Assembly (NCBI RefSeq): GCF_003026455.1
Contig: NZ_PYMB01000001.1
Location: forward strand, 1,054,001-1,118,000
DNA from: Photobacterium rosenbergii
GTDB lineage: Bacteria > Pseudomonadota > Gammaproteobacteria > Enterobacterales > Vibrionaceae
Reading direction: 5' to 3'
Length of the DNA stretch: 64,000 nucleotides
Position 1 is the first letter of the stretch. Every line of letters begins with the position of its first letter. Under the pieces are notes generated by a model. That model ran no database searches. It was not told where the DNA came from and saw nothing but the letters and a program-made list of their open reading frames with translations. Positions 19,017 through 29,213 of the stretch are shown here, piece by piece. The position numbers and the translations under genes are program-made.

Positions 19017-20222
19017 TTAAAGTGAAAGGATCACACCTGCGATGGAGGCACTCATCAAGTTAGCCAGCACACCAGCGGTGATCGCACGGAAACCCATTTT
19101 CGAGATAAAAGTGCGTCGCTCAGGAGCTAGGCTGCCAAGACCACCAATCAAAATAGCCATGGTTGAAACATTGGCAAAACCACACAATGCAAAAGTCACA
19201 ATCGCCAGTGAGTGCTCGCTAAGTTGCTCTTTGACTTCCATCATTTGGATAAAGGCAACAAATTCGTTAACCACCACCTTGCTGCCAATCAAAGAACCTG
19301 CGACCAAAGCTTCGTTCCACGGCACGCCAATCAGGAAAGCAATCGGCGCAAACAAGTAGCCTAGGATAATTTCAAAGCTCAACTGAATACCGAACAAGTC
19401 GCCGACATTACCCAATAGACCATTAAGCAGGGCGATTACACTGATGAAGGCCAGTAGCGTGGCGCCTACCGCAACGGCAATACGCACACCAGACATCGCA
19501 CCATCAGCCAAGGCTTCAACCACATTGGTGGCACGCGGCAATTCTACCGAAGTGATCTCATCTTGATCATTAGCCTGTTCGCTTGGTGGCACCATCATTT
19601 TAGCCATCAACAAACCTGCTGGTGCCGACATGAATGCCGCCGCAATCAAGAAATTCAATTCCACACCCAGCGAGGCGTATCCGACCAAAGTACCACCAGC
19701 AACAGATGCCAAACCGCAAGTCATGACCGCGAAAAATTGCGAATCACTCATTTTTGTCAGATAAGGTTTTACCACCAGCGGTGCTTCAACCATGCCAACA
19801 AAGATATTAGCAGTTGCCGATAGTGACTCAGCACGGCCTGTACCTAATAAACGTTGCAAACCGCCACCAATAACGTTAATAACTTTCGGCATCAAGCCAA
19901 TATGGTAGAGCGCAGAAATAAGTGCCGAGAAGAAAATAATAATGCCCAGTACATTAATGGCAAAAACAAACCCCACACTGCCGGTTGCCAAACCACCAAA
20001 CAAAAAGCTAATTCCCTGTTGGCCATAATCGATGACACTGGACACACCCGCTGTTACTGCATTCAAGGCATCTTTACCCGCAGGAACGTACAGCACCAGT
20101 AAGGCAAAAATAATCTGTAGGCCGAATGCCAGTGATACAGTTCTGACAGGTATATTGCGGCGATCTGTTGATAAGAGATACGCAATAACCAAAATGGCGA
20201 AAATACCCAGTAAGGACGACAT
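19017..20222 (-). CDS. NupC-type concentrative nucleoside transporter
   Basis: 401 residues, the usual length of bacterial CNT proteins. Hydrophobic segments, the gate-region GTLVGYASLGVELNFL and the C-terminal ALCGFANVSTMAILIGGLG motif identify the family. It imports nucleosides with Na+ or H+ across the inner membrane. The ATG follows AAAGGTG. It is downstream of a LysR gene on the same strand with a 240-base gap in which no clear operator was found. With add at the right edge of the window, it forms part of a purine salvage capacity. Confidence 0.92.
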   Translation of the reverse strand: MSSLLGIFAILVIAYLLSTDRRNIPVRTVSLAFGLQIIFALLVLYVPAGKDALNAVTAGVSSVIDYGQQGISFLFGGLATGSVGFVFAINVLGIIIFFSALISALYHIGLMPKVINVIGGGLQRLLGTGRAESLSATANIFVGMVEAPLVVKPYLTKMSDSQFFAVMTCGLASVAGGTLVGYASLGVELNFLIAAAFMSAPAGLLMAKMMVPPSEQANDQDEITSVELPRATNVVEALADGAMSGVRIAVAVGATLLAFISVIALLNGLLGNVGDLFGIQLSFEIILGYLFAPIAFLIGVPWNEALVAGSLIGSKVVVNEFVAFIQMMEVKEQLSEHSLAIVTFALCGFANVSTMAILIGGLGSLAPERRTFISKMGFRAITAGVLANLMSASIAGVILSL

Positions 20223-20462
20223 GAAAATAGCACCTTTGCTCTAAATGTTGAGCCGCGCATTCTAGAGAGCAAAGGATTGCGCACAAGACGGGTTTGCTAT
20301 TCGTTTGTTACATGTCTAAACCACCAAAAACAAAGGCAAACATAAAGCATTGATTATAAATATTTTATCTGTGCAGCCTTCCTTATTATTGCCAAATGGA
20401 AAAAGTATTTATGCCTTCACGAACAATTATTTGCTAGCAACTGTTGGAATTATCGGCAGCTG

Positions 20463-21401
20463 CTAGATCTTTACCCAAGGTTTCAGTGCTTCATCCCAAT
20501 AAGGGGCTTCACCAATGTATTGTTTAAAGAATTCAATAACCGCACTTATCTTCCGCGGTAAATGCTTCCTGCTCGGATAAACAGCATAAAATGGCATTGT
20601 CTGATTAGCCGTCCAATCCGGAAGGAGTTGGATGAGCTTCCCATCCCTGAATTCATCGGTTAATAAGTAACTGGCAAGATAGGCAACTCCCCACCCGGCA
20701 ACGGCTGCATCTCTTACCGCTTCTGCCAAATCAACCCGATAGTTACCTGTGACCTTCACCGTCAATGATTCCCCTTCTTTGGTAAAATCCCAACAGCTGT
20801 AATCTCGCTGACGACTTTGGTAGGTCACGCAATTATGACTGACAAGCTCTGACGGATGATTCGGAGCAGGATGCTCAATCAGGTATTTAGGCGAAGCGGT
20901 AACGATGAAACGGGTTTCTGCCAGGCGCTGAGCAACATAGCCTTCAGGGATATGCTCAAAGTTGGTGATCCACAAATCCAAACCGTCTGCCAACATATCG
21001 GCTTTATGGTCAAACAAGCTCAATTCAACCTGTAAGTCGGGGTATAACTGACGCAGTTTTTCTATCGCTGGGATAATATGCATAGTGCCGAATGACTGGG
21101 ATAGCCCCAGACGAATCACACCGGTTACATCATCACGCTCCAGCGCCATAGTGTCATTAGCTTCGCTAACGGCATCAACAACTTGCTTGGCATACTTTTC
21201 AAAATGATGGCCAGCTTCTGTCAATGTTAAGCTGCGTGTGGTCCGCTGGATCAGCTTTACATTCAAATCACTCTCCAGCACACCTAGCTGCTTACTAACA
21301 TGGGAAGTTGATACCCCTAAAGTCCGGGCAGCGGCAGTAAAACTGCCAGCCTCAACTAAGGTATGGAAGATGACCATTTGGCTGGCTCGGTCATGGATCA
21401 T
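20463..21401 (-). CDS. LysR-family transcriptional regulator (divergent from GMC gene)
   Basis: 312 residues. The HTH is AGSFTAAARTLGVSTSHVSK, and the C-terminal effector-binding domain is of the CrgA/AaeR-like type. The divergent GMC oxidoreductase gene starts 219 bases away, making it the likely target. The 21402-21620 spacer shows no obvious single palindrome. Confidence 0.9.
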   Translation of the reverse strand: MIHDRASQMVIFHTLVEAGSFTAAARTLGVSTSHVSKQLGVLESDLNVKLIQRTTRSLTLTEAGHHFEKYAKQVVDAVSEANDTMALERDDVTGVIRLGLSQSFGTMHIIPAIEKLRQLYPDLQVELSLFDHKADMLADGLDLWITNFEHIPEGYVAQRLAETRFIVTASPKYLIEHPAPNHPSELVSHNCVTYQSRQRDYSCWDFTKEGESLTVKVTGNYRVDLAEAVRDAAVAGWGVAYLASYLLTDEFRDGKLIQLLPDWTANQTMPFYAVYPSRKHLPRKISAVIEFFKQYIGEAPYWDEALKPWVKI

Positions 21402-21620
21402 GCTTTGTCCTCTCTACACACCATCCATGGCTTACATTCCAATATGGAATAAAAAACTCGTCAGTTTACTCCTACAGCGCTGAATGTCACGTTTGGTAAG
21501 CTGAGCGCTTAAACCCATACAGAAGACTTATCGTTCTGCTTTTTAATCGCCAGTTACAAGCATAGGATTAAGTGCCTATTTGTCATATAGTTAACAAAGT
21601 TAAATGTTCAGGTCACAACC

Positions 21621-22919
21621 ATGGCAATTCAGGAAAACGCATCTTTTGATGCAATTATTGTTGGCAGTGGGCCAGCGGGTGCAACAGCGGCTAAATCACT
21701 CAGTCAGCAAGGGAAAAAGATTCTTGTTCTTGAATGGGGTGATAACTCCCCGCTAACAGGTTCTTTCTGGCAAATGGCAAATATTGCCGCCATCCCCGGC
21801 AAAGGCGCTTTTGTTGGCAAAGATCTTTCGTTGCTGATTCGCGGGATCACCGCTGGTGGTAGTTCAGCTATCAACTACGCTGCTGCCATGCTTCCTCCAT
21901 TTGATATGTTTGACCGTTACGGTATTGATTTACGTGACGAAGCCAAGGAAATGCAGCAGGTTGTGCCCTGCTCTCCCCTTCCTGACAACCTCATTGGCCC
22001 AAGGGCAAAACGCATCTGGCAAGGGGCACAAAAAGCAGGGATTGAATGGCAAAAGCTCGACAAACTGATCGATGCCCAACAATGCCGAGCGAATTGCCAT
22101 TTGTGTGGCTATGGATGTCCACATAATGCCAAGTGGACCGCCCGAAATTTCTTGGAAGACGCTGTATCAAACGGTGCTCAACTCATTACCAAGGCAAAAG
22201 TTACCAAGGTACTGACAGAGCATCACCATAAACTCGGTCAACATGCGGTTGGTGTTGAGTACCTGTATAACGGGGGTGTACACCTGGCTTTGTCAGAGCA
22301 CATCATTTTGGCCGCTGGTGGGATTGGCTCACCGCAGATCCTGCAGCAAAGCGGGATTAAAGCAGCAGGCCAACAGTTCTTTATTGATCCTGTCGTGGCA
22401 GTGATGGGGGCTGTCGATGAAAAGTTTAAAGCAGGAGAAGTGCCGATGGCTGCCGGCTTACACCTGCCTGATGAAGGTATTGTCCTGTCAGACCTTGCTC
22501 TGCCCAAGCCGTTTTTCCATTTGTTCACTGCCCAAGTTGGCCGGTTTGACCGGATGCTTTCTGCCGATAACACGTTGACCATTATGGTCAAAGCAAAAGA
22601 TAGCCCGAAAGGGAAAATTGGCCCTAATTGGGCGGCTAAGACACTGTGCGATGAGGATAAAGAGCGACTAAACCAAGGGGCAGAAATCGCTGAATATATT
22701 TTGAAAGCCGCAGGGGCAACGCACATCTATCGCACCCATCATTTTGCGGCACACCAAGGTGGCAGTGCCGCCATCGGTGATATTGTGGATAGCAACCTAG
22801 AAACCGATATCAAAGGGCTATTTGTCTGCGATGCTTCCGTTATTCCTGAAGCTTGGGGCTTACCACCAACCTTTACTTTACTTTGTTTAGCCAACAGACT
22901 GGCCAAGCACCTTTCGTAG
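21621..22919 (+). CDS. GMC-family FAD-dependent oxidoreductase
   Basis: 432 residues. The N-terminal Rossmann motif IIVGSGPAGATAAKSL binds FAD; GGSSAINYA and ILAAGGIGSPQIL are GMC signatures; the C-terminal DASVIPEAWGLPPTFTLLCL carries the domain end. A cysteine-rich stretch CRANCHLCGYGCPHNAKW (about residues 155-175) resembles that of long-chain alcohol oxidase-type GMC enzymes. The substrate is an unknown alcohol or sugar. No signal peptide is seen. It is followed after 75 bases by a DUF3047 gene, possibly co-transcribed, and faced by a LysR regulator. Confidence 0.87.
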   Translation: MAIQENASFDAIIVGSGPAGATAAKSLSQQGKKILVLEWGDNSPLTGSFWQMANIAAIPGKGAFVGKDLSLLIRGITAGGSSAINYAAAMLPPFDMFDRYGIDLRDEAKEMQQVVPCSPLPDNLIGPRAKRIWQGAQKAGIEWQKLDKLIDAQQCRANCHLCGYGCPHNAKWTARNFLEDAVSNGAQLITKAKVTKVLTEHHHKLGQHAVGVEYLYNGGVHLALSEHIILAAGGIGSPQILQQSGIKAAGQQFFIDPVVAVMGAVDEKFKAGEVPMAAGLHLPDEGIVLSDLALPKPFFHLFTAQVGRFDRMLSADNTLTIMVKAKDSPKGKIGPNWAAKTLCDEDKERLNQGAEIAEYILKAAGATHIYRTHHFAAHQGGSAAIGDIVDSNLETDIKGLFVCDASVIPEAWGLPPTFTLLCLANRLAKHLS

Positions 22920-22994
22920 ATTAAACATAGCCTGAAAGACAGATAATGGATGGGCATGGAGCAAAGCTAGTTTTATCAGACTACTATTACCTTC

Positions 22995-23663
22995 ATGCCA
23001 GTACTTCTATATTTCATCTTATTGCTGTTGCCTTTGCGTGCCTTGGCCTCATTTGAACTCCCAGTCGCCCAGTTTAACCTGGAGTCAATGACCTCATGGC
23101 AAGTGAAGCATTTTGTAGGGCGTACCCAATACGTTGTAGTCCCTTTTGATGGACAACGTGTCCTCAAAGCGACCAGCAACGATAGTGCCACCATCATCAC
23201 CAAACCAATTCGTATCGATCTCGAAGAGACCCCCTACCTCAATTGGTCATGGCGAGTAGAAGATCAGTTGAGTGGAATCAATGAGACCACAAAAAACGGC
23301 GATGACTTTGCGGCTCGGATTTATCTGGTTATCGGCGATAACTTGCTGAACCCAGCGACGAAAGCAATTAATTATGTTTGGTCCAGCAACCAACCACGTT
23401 ATTCACGCTGGAGTAATCCCTTTGCCGGCGACAAAGTCCAAATGATTGCGGTTCGGGGAGCGACAGACACCATCTCACAGTGGCGCAAAGAAAAGCGGAA
23501 CGTTTATCAGGATCTTATCAATGTGTTCGGTGATAAAGGTAGCGAGCACAAAAACCGAAAGGCCTACCGCTACCTCGATGCCATTGCCATCATGACCGAT
23601 AGCGACAACAGCGGTCAGGCAGCCACCGCCTACTACGGCGACATTTTCTTTTCCACTAAATAA
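22995..23663 (+). CDS. DUF3047-domain exported protein
   Basis: 222 residues: a signal peptide (VLLYFILLLLPLRALA) and one DUF3047 domain, recognisable by PYLNWSWRVEDQL, NGDDFAARIYLVIGD and IMTDSDNSGQAATAYYGDIFF. The domain looks like a carbohydrate-binding-type beta-sandwich, and its function is unknown. It probably shares a transcript with the GMC oxidoreductase. Confidence 0.87.
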   Translation: MPVLLYFILLLLPLRALASFELPVAQFNLESMTSWQVKHFVGRTQYVVVPFDGQRVLKATSNDSATIITKPIRIDLEETPYLNWSWRVEDQLSGINETTKNGDDFAARIYLVIGDNLLNPATKAINYVWSSNQPRYSRWSNPFAGDKVQMIAVRGATDTISQWRKEKRNVYQDLINVFGDKGSEHKNRKAYRYLDAIAIMTDSDNSGQAATAYYGDIFFSTK

Positions 23664-23670
23664 TTGAAAA

Positions 23671-23726
23671 AATGAGAAAAAGAAAAGGTGTAATGGCAAA
23701 CAAGCAGACGTTCGTTGCCATTACAC
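23671..23726. terminator. Convergent terminator between DUF3047 and lyase genes
   Basis: GTGTAATGGCAA (23688-23699) pairs with TTGCCATTACAC (23715-23726), loop 15 bases. The minus-strand side runs into a T-rich stretch, so it mainly ends the carboxylate operon. Confidence 0.7.
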
Positions 23727-23833
23727 TCCCCTCAAACAGAGGTAAATAGACGAGATTTTATTAAAACATCATCAAAGGCCACACAACGCACATAATATCA
23801 GTACTAAGTACGAAATCAAGCACCCCATTCTGA

Positions 23834-24679
23834 TTAACTCGATGAGTCTTCAACCTTGCGCGGTTCTGGCCCCTCATAAGACCAAAGTAGGTTGCGCGGA
23901 ATAGGCCCTTTGTTCCTGCCTCCTTGCCCTGTTTGCTCCCACGCATGGGCCAATATCCCAACCGAGCGGGATAGGCAAAATAGTCCTCTGGCAAGCGGGG
24001 CAGGAAAGCCCAGTTCGGCATAAATCACAGCCGTTGCCCCGTCGATGTTCATCGGGATACGTTTGCCTTTTTGTTGAAACAGGTAGTTTTCGACTCCCAT
24101 GGCAATTTCAGCAAACTGACCCGTTACCGTTCCACTATCTGCGGCTTGCTTAACTAACTCCATCAAAGCCGGGGCCCGGGGATCTATTGGATGGAAACGA
24201 TGGCCAAAGCCTGGAATAAATTTACCGTGAAGCTCTTTGTGGGCAGTCACTTCTATATCTATCGCGGCTTCTAGCGTTTCACCTTGCGCGCAGCGACCTG
24301 CAATAGCTTGGTATAAAGCAACTGCTTGTTCACCCGCGCCACCATGTACATCACCCAACACATTAACCGCCGAAGCCATAGCATTGTTCAGGCCAACACC
24401 ACAGGTCGATGCCATTCTGGCAATTGCAATACTTGGGGCTTGTGGGCCGTGATCAACGGCTGACATCAGGGTGGCATCGAGTAGATTGGCTTGTGAAGGC
24501 GAAGGCAACTCCCCCCTTACCATCAACCAAATCATCTGAGCAAAGCTGACATTGCCGATGAGATCTTCAATAGGATAACCATAATAGCGAATTACACCCG
24601 GTGACATATCGATGATATCTGTCTTCCACCAGTCACTCACATCACGGCCAATTCCTTGCTCGGGTCTTTCGATACTCAT
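23834..24679 (-). CDS. Citryl-CoA lyase-like protein, citrate synthase family
   Basis: 281 residues from ATG 24679, which overlaps the stop of the CoA-transferase as ATGA; a start 63 bases further up is less likely. The citrate synthase fold is shortened but keeps the three catalytic regions: LGDVHGGAGEQ, GFGHRFHPIDPRAP and MNIDGATAVIY (His, His, Asp). Stand-alone short members act as lyases splitting citryl-CoA or a related 3-hydroxyacyl-CoA into acetyl-CoA and an oxoacid. Coupling to a CoA-transferase and a tricarboxylate transporter supports that role. Citrate versus citramalate or another hydroxy-acid cannot be decided. Confidence 0.8.
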   Translation of the reverse strand: MSIERPEQGIGRDVSDWWKTDIIDMSPGVIRYYGYPIEDLIGNVSFAQMIWLMVRGELPSPSQANLLDATLMSAVDHGPQAPSIAIARMASTCGVGLNNAMASAVNVLGDVHGGAGEQAVALYQAIAGRCAQGETLEAAIDIEVTAHKELHGKFIPGFGHRFHPIDPRAPALMELVKQAADSGTVTGQFAEIAMGVENYLFQQKGKRIPMNIDGATAVIYAELGFPAPLARGLFCLSRSVGILAHAWEQTGQGGRNKGPIPRNLLWSYEGPEPRKVEDSSS

Positions 24680-25878
24680 ATTGCCCCCTGTCCTTGTAAC
24701 TGTTCGATGTCTTCCTTGCTCAACCCCAGATTCGTCAACCACTGTTCGGTATGCTCGCCTAACTGCGGAGGGGGTAATGTCACCGCAGGACGCTCACCGT
24801 CTAATTTGAAGCCGGTCCGAACATAGCGGACATCTTGGTTTACCCCAGGCGAGTCTACGAAACACCCGGTAAAATCCCTGCCTTGCACTTGAGGTAAATC
24901 CAGTGCCTGTGGAACGCTCAGCACCCTACCGGCAGGTACTCCAATGTGGTTCAGCGCAGACTCCCATTCTTCGGCTGATTTCCCAGCAAAAGCCGCTTCG
25001 ATATGACCTGTCAGTAACTCACGATTTTCCAACCTTGCCTGCCGCTCGGCAAAACGAGAATCAAGAATCAAATCTTCCCGTCCAATGAGTTGGCACAAGG
25101 CTTCAAACTGCTCTTGTTTGTTGGCGGCAATATTCAACAAACCTTCACCTGTTTTAAAAGTGCCCGACGGACTGGCGGTAACATTGTTATTACCAAGCGG
25201 TTGAGGCGCTTTATCAGCGACCAAGAAATTGGAAACCGCCCACCCCATAGTGGTCAACGTTGACTCCAGCATAGATACATCGATAAACGAGCCTTCGCCC
25301 GCTTTCTCCCTGCCTGCCAACGCTGCACATATGGCAAATGCAGCGGTCATTCCACCTATGGTATCGGCTATCGGATAGCCCACCCGATATGGTGCATTTT
25401 CCGGTGCTCCGGTAATACTCATCACCCCAGACATACCCTGGATTATCTGATCATATGCGGGGAGGTGGCGCATCGGGCCATCAGCACCGTAACCAGAAAT
25501 CGCGCAATAGATAATATTGGGATTGACTGCTTTTAACTCTTCGTAACCCAAACCCAGCCTGTCCATTACACCCGGACGAAAGTTTTCAATCACTACGTCT
25601 GCTGTTTCAACCAACTGTTTAAACAGGGATTTACCTGCATCCGTTTTCAAGTTCAGCGTGACCGATTGTTTGCCTACATTCTGGGCAAGAAACGAAATTC
25701 CCATTCCCGCTTTATTCAGTGTGGGGGAAGCGCCTAACTGGCGGGCCAAATCACCGCTTTTCGGCACTTCGACCTTAATCACCTCAGCCCCCAAGTGGGC
25801 CAGTTGATGACCACAGAATGGTCCCGCTAGCACATTGGTCAAATCCAGCACGCGATATTGGTTTAGTGGTGTCAGCAT
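24676..25878 (-). CDS. CaiB/BaiF (class III) CoA-transferase
   Basis: 400 residues. The N-terminal VLDLTNVLAGPFCGHQLAHL and ADVVIENFRPGVMDRLGLGY motifs are diagnostic; the catalytic Asp lies in SFIDVSMLES. The enzyme moves CoA between carboxylic acids, here probably activating the acid imported by TctABC so the downstream lyase can cleave it. Starts behind GGAG. The gene lies 47 bases after tctA and overlaps the lyase gene by 4 bases. Confidence 0.9.
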   Translation of the reverse strand: MLTPLNQYRVLDLTNVLAGPFCGHQLAHLGAEVIKVEVPKSGDLARQLGASPTLNKAGMGISFLAQNVGKQSVTLNLKTDAGKSLFKQLVETADVVIENFRPGVMDRLGLGYEELKAVNPNIIYCAISGYGADGPMRHLPAYDQIIQGMSGVMSITGAPENAPYRVGYPIADTIGGMTAAFAICAALAGREKAGEGSFIDVSMLESTLTTMGWAVSNFLVADKAPQPLGNNNVTASPSGTFKTGEGLLNIAANKQEQFEALCQLIGREDLILDSRFAERQARLENRELLTGHIEAAFAGKSAEEWESALNHIGVPAGRVLSVPQALDLPQVQGRDFTGCFVDSPGVNQDVRYVRTGFKLDGERPAVTLPPPQLGEHTEQWLTNLGLSKEDIEQLQGQGAI

Positions 25879-25925
25879 CCTTCGACTCCATCGTAAAAAT
25901 AGTTAAAGCTATGGTGAGAAATTTT

Positions 25926-27473
25926 CTATTGCTGCTCAGGTGCAGCCTCACCCTGTGCCATTTGAGCTTGCTTGGCTTTTCGTGCATCCAACAGGTTACT
26001 GACCACTGGCATCATCAAAGCTAGTACGGCACAAATCATGATGGACAAAGTCAGTGGGCGCTCCCATAGGAAGGCATAGCTGCCATCAGATAAGGTCAGT
26101 GAACGGCTAAGGTTCTTTTCAAGTATTTCACCGAGGATGAAACCCAGCAGCATAGGCGCCATAGGGAAGCTAAGCAGCTTCAAGAAAGTGGCAATGATCG
26201 TGATGATCACCATCATGTGAATATCGAAGGTGTTAAAGCTCACCAAATAAACACCCGTGATAGAGAAGAACAAGATCAATGGGATCAGGATTGGCCTAGG
26301 GATCACCAACAAACGCGAGATATACGGGATCAACGGTAGATTCAGAATAAGCAGAACCAAGTTACCGAAGTACATAGAGATGATCACCGACCAGAACACA
26401 TCTGGGTTATCAACAAACAGACGCGGCCCTGGCTGAATACCGTAAGCAATCAATGCACCCAGCATGATTGCCGTGGTGCCTGAGCCTGGAATACCCAATG
26501 TCAGTAGCGGTACAAAAGAGCCTGTCGAGGCAGCGTTATTGGCTGATTCCGGTGCTGCCAAACCACGCAGTGCACCCTTGCCGAATTTGGCCTTTTCCTC
26601 TTTGCTGGCTAGGTTTCGCTCCATGCCATAGCTCAAGAACGAGGCAATGGTTGCACCTGCACCCGGTAGTACCCCAACCAAGAACCCGAACACAGAGGAA
26701 CGGCCAACGGTTGGCGCGACATGTTTCACTTCTTCTTTGTTCAGTTTCATGCTGCCCAAAGAGTCCATATCCATCTGCGGCTCTTTCTCTTTATGCTCAC
26801 CACGCAATACCGTCATGATCACTTCGGTCAGCGCAAACGTCGCCATTGCCAACAGCAAGAAGCTAATACCGTCAATGAGGTTGACGTTATCAAAAGTAAA
26901 GCGCGGGATCCCAGACATCACATCGTTACCGACAGTAGCGATCATCAAGCCGAATACCGTCATCATCAATGCTTTGATAACTTGCCCTTTGCCAGAAAAA
27001 GCAGCAACGGCTGTCAGGCCTAAAATCATCAAGGCAAAATAATCCGATGACTGGAAGCTGAGCGACACTTTGGCAAGCGCAGGTGCGGCAAATAACAGGA
27101 TAATCGCGCCAATGGTACCACCAGTAAATGATGAGTAAGCCGCCAATGCTAGCGCTTTACCCGCTTGCTTACGTTGAGCCATGGGATAGCCATCAAAAGC
27201 GGTAACGACCGTACTGGCACAGCCCGGCGCATTAATTAGAATCGACGAAGTCGAGCCACCAAAAATCGCGCCGTAATAAACACCGGCCATCAAGATAATG
27301 CCCGATGAAGGGTCAAGGCCGTAAGTGATAGGGATCATCAAGGCAATCGCTGAAATCGGCCCCAACCCCGGAAGCATTCCGATGAAGGTACCGGCAAAGC
27401 AGCCGACCACCACCATCATTAAATTAAATGGCATAAATGCCGTTGTCAGTCCTGACATCATTCCATCAAACAT
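25926..27473 (-). CDS. tctA: Tripartite tricarboxylate transporter, large permease TctA
   Basis: 515 residues with about twelve hydrophobic segments. The family signature GTFIGMLPGLGPISAIALM and FGGSTSSILINAPG, plus the symmetry-related GVLPGAGATIASFLSYG, mark both halves. It is the ion-driven permease of a TctABC system taking up tricarboxylates or related carboxylates. The start follows GGGAGA; it lies 15 bases after tctB. Confidence 0.93.
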   Translation of the reverse strand: MFDGMMSGLTTAFMPFNLMMVVVGCFAGTFIGMLPGLGPISAIALMIPITYGLDPSSGIILMAGVYYGAIFGGSTSSILINAPGCASTVVTAFDGYPMAQRKQAGKALALAAYSSFTGGTIGAIILLFAAPALAKVSLSFQSSDYFALMILGLTAVAAFSGKGQVIKALMMTVFGLMIATVGNDVMSGIPRFTFDNVNLIDGISFLLLAMATFALTEVIMTVLRGEHKEKEPQMDMDSLGSMKLNKEEVKHVAPTVGRSSVFGFLVGVLPGAGATIASFLSYGMERNLASKEEKAKFGKGALRGLAAPESANNAASTGSFVPLLTLGIPGSGTTAIMLGALIAYGIQPGPRLFVDNPDVFWSVIISMYFGNLVLLILNLPLIPYISRLLVIPRPILIPLILFFSITGVYLVSFNTFDIHMMVIITIIATFLKLLSFPMAPMLLGFILGEILEKNLSRSLTLSDGSYAFLWERPLTLSIMICAVLALMMPVVSNLLDARKAKQAQMAQGEAAPEQQ

Positions 27474-27488
27474 GGAAGTCTCTCCCTT

Positions 27489-27965
27489 TTAGATAAACGC
27501 CCAAAAGCGGCCTGGGGCTAAGTAAATATCCAGCAACTGAGTCAGGACGTACCAAAAACCAGTCGCAAACGGCACTGATGCCAAAAACAGAATTTTCGGG
27601 CGACGCTCACCCAATAACCAATACCCACCGGCTAGAAAGAAAACCGTGGAAATAAGGAAGCCCACCCACTCCAGCGCAATGGCAAAAAGAACCATCAAAA
27701 CCAATAACTTGCTGATGATTTTGAAATCCAGCCCAACTAGAGACAGCATGTCCGAAGCTTTCACTTGAGTTTTCCGGTGAGCAGCAATTAGCTGTAACAG
27801 CGACAAGGCAATACCCAGCATTGCTAGCATGGTCGGCATTGATTTGGCGTGGAAAGGTTCGTACTCGTCTCCGGGAAAGAGTGGTATTTGATTGGCGTAA
27901 TAGCCGTAGGCAACTGAGAAGCACAAGAAGATCAGCCCGCCGATATGATCTTTGGTAAGCGTCAT
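27489..27965 (-). CDS. tctB: Tripartite tricarboxylate transporter, small permease TctB
   Basis: 158 residues with four hydrophobic segments, the normal form of the TctB subunit that partners TctA in the inner membrane. The IGGLIFLCFSVAYGYYANQI start is typical. It is second in the tctCBA operon; GGGGAT precedes the ATG. Confidence 0.88.
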   Translation of the reverse strand: MTLTKDHIGGLIFLCFSVAYGYYANQIPLFPGDEYEPFHAKSMPTMLAMLGIALSLLQLIAAHRKTQVKASDMLSLVGLDFKIISKLLVLMVLFAIALEWVGFLISTVFFLAGGYWLLGERRPKILFLASVPFATGFWYVLTQLLDIYLAPGRFWAFI

Positions 27966-28058
27966 GGGTGTATCCCCTGATTGATATTATTGAAATCTTT
28001 CGCTTTAAGAATGGGCAGAGTAGGCATCTCGCCTACCCTGCATTTGGTCAGTCATGGG

Positions 28059-29042
28059 TTAGTTCAAAAAGCCTAGCTCTTTCATTAGGTTACCCATCTC
28101 TTTTTCCTGCTCTTGCAAGAATACTTCAAACTCTTCGCGAGGTTTGTAGATTTCAGTCCAACCGTAGCGATCTCGTACTGTTGTCCACTCATTGGTCTTG
28201 TACATTTTCTCTAGCACGCTGGCGAACTCATCGGCCTGCTCATCGCTGATGCCTGGTGCTGCAAAGAAACCACGCCAGTTAACAAAGCTTGCGTCATAGC
28301 CCAGTTCTTTTAGGGTTGGTACATTCGGAGCCACTGGAGAGCGAGTTTCACCTGTCATCGCCAAAATGCGGACTTCACCTGCCTCGGCAAGGCTAAGCGC
28401 TTCACTCAAACCGGTTGATAGCACTTGGGTTTCTCCCGATAGCAAACCCGCCATCGCTTTACCGCCGGCATCATAGGCAAGATATTTCACGCGACGAGGT
28501 TCACCACCAGCGGCTTTGAAAGCCAATGCCGCAACAAGGTGATCCATCCCGCCTCGAGAAGAGCCACCAGCAACAGAGACTGAGCGAGGGTTTTTCTTAT
28601 ACTCTTCGGCGAGTTCATTGAAAGACTGATAAGGTGAATCTTTTGCCACGACAAAGGCAGCATAGTCACCAATAGTGGCTGCAACTGGGGTCAGGTCACG
28701 GAATGACTGAGGGAAAACTTTTGAAAGGGAGCGAATAACAATAGGAGTCGAATTCACCATCAAGGTATCTTGTGACTGCTCAGCCGTCTTGATCAGATAG
28801 GCAATCGCTTTACCACCGCCACCACCAGACATATTTTCATAAGACACTTTGTCGACCAATTCTGATTTCGAGAGTGCTTCACCGGTACCACGTGCTGTGC
28901 TATCCCAACCACCACCTGCACCACCAGGTACCAAGAAGTGAATTTCGTCGACTTTTGCCTGCACTGAGCCAATGCTCATTGCAGAAGCCATAATCGTCGC
29001 CAGTAGGGTGACACGTTTGCGGGTAATAAACTGAGTAAGCAT
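28059..29042 (-). CDS. tctC: Tripartite tricarboxylate transporter, periplasmic receptor TctC
   Basis: 327 residues with a signal peptide ending SVQA near residue 29. The mature start EIHFLVPGGAGGGWDSTAR is the Bug/TctC ligand-binding signature. It captures the carboxylate in the periplasm for TctAB. First gene of the five-gene minus-strand operon; its promoter must lie in the 171-base spacer shared with the divergent sensor kinase gene. Confidence 0.92.
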   Translation of the reverse strand: MLTQFITRKRVTLLATIMASAMSIGSVQAKVDEIHFLVPGGAGGGWDSTARGTGEALSKSELVDKVSYENMSGGGGGKAIAYLIKTAEQSQDTLMVNSTPIVIRSLSKVFPQSFRDLTPVAATIGDYAAFVVAKDSPYQSFNELAEEYKKNPRSVSVAGGSSRGGMDHLVAALAFKAAGGEPRRVKYLAYDAGGKAMAGLLSGETQVLSTGLSEALSLAEAGEVRILAMTGETRSPVAPNVPTLKELGYDASFVNWRGFFAAPGISDEQADEFASVLEKMYKTNEWTTVRDRYGWTEIYKPREEFEVFLQEQEKEMGNLMKELGFLN

Positions 29043-29213
29043 AGCTCTTTCCTCGTTGAGTGTTGTTTTTATCCTTCAACACAAAGGTAAGGCAGCTATT
29101 GAGTAAACTAAAGATTGTAAAATTAATGTGAATAACGGCTTTATTTATCATTTTGTTCATATTGTTCACAGCATGTCGCCACAAAAACAGGTAAAGTCGT
29201 TACATCATTAACG
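29043..29213. promoter_or_regulatory. Divergent promoter region of tctCBA operon and two-component genes
   Basis: AT-rich spacer between the starts of tctC and the sensor gene. TTGTTCATATTGTTCACA (29153-29170) holds two direct TTGTTCA copies nine bases apart, a candidate response-regulator site. No firm -35/-10 could be fixed. Confidence 0.4.

Noticed and set aside
23761-24021. 86-codon minus-strand frame inside the lyase gene region
   Set aside because: A shadow of the citryl-CoA lyase-like gene in another frame.
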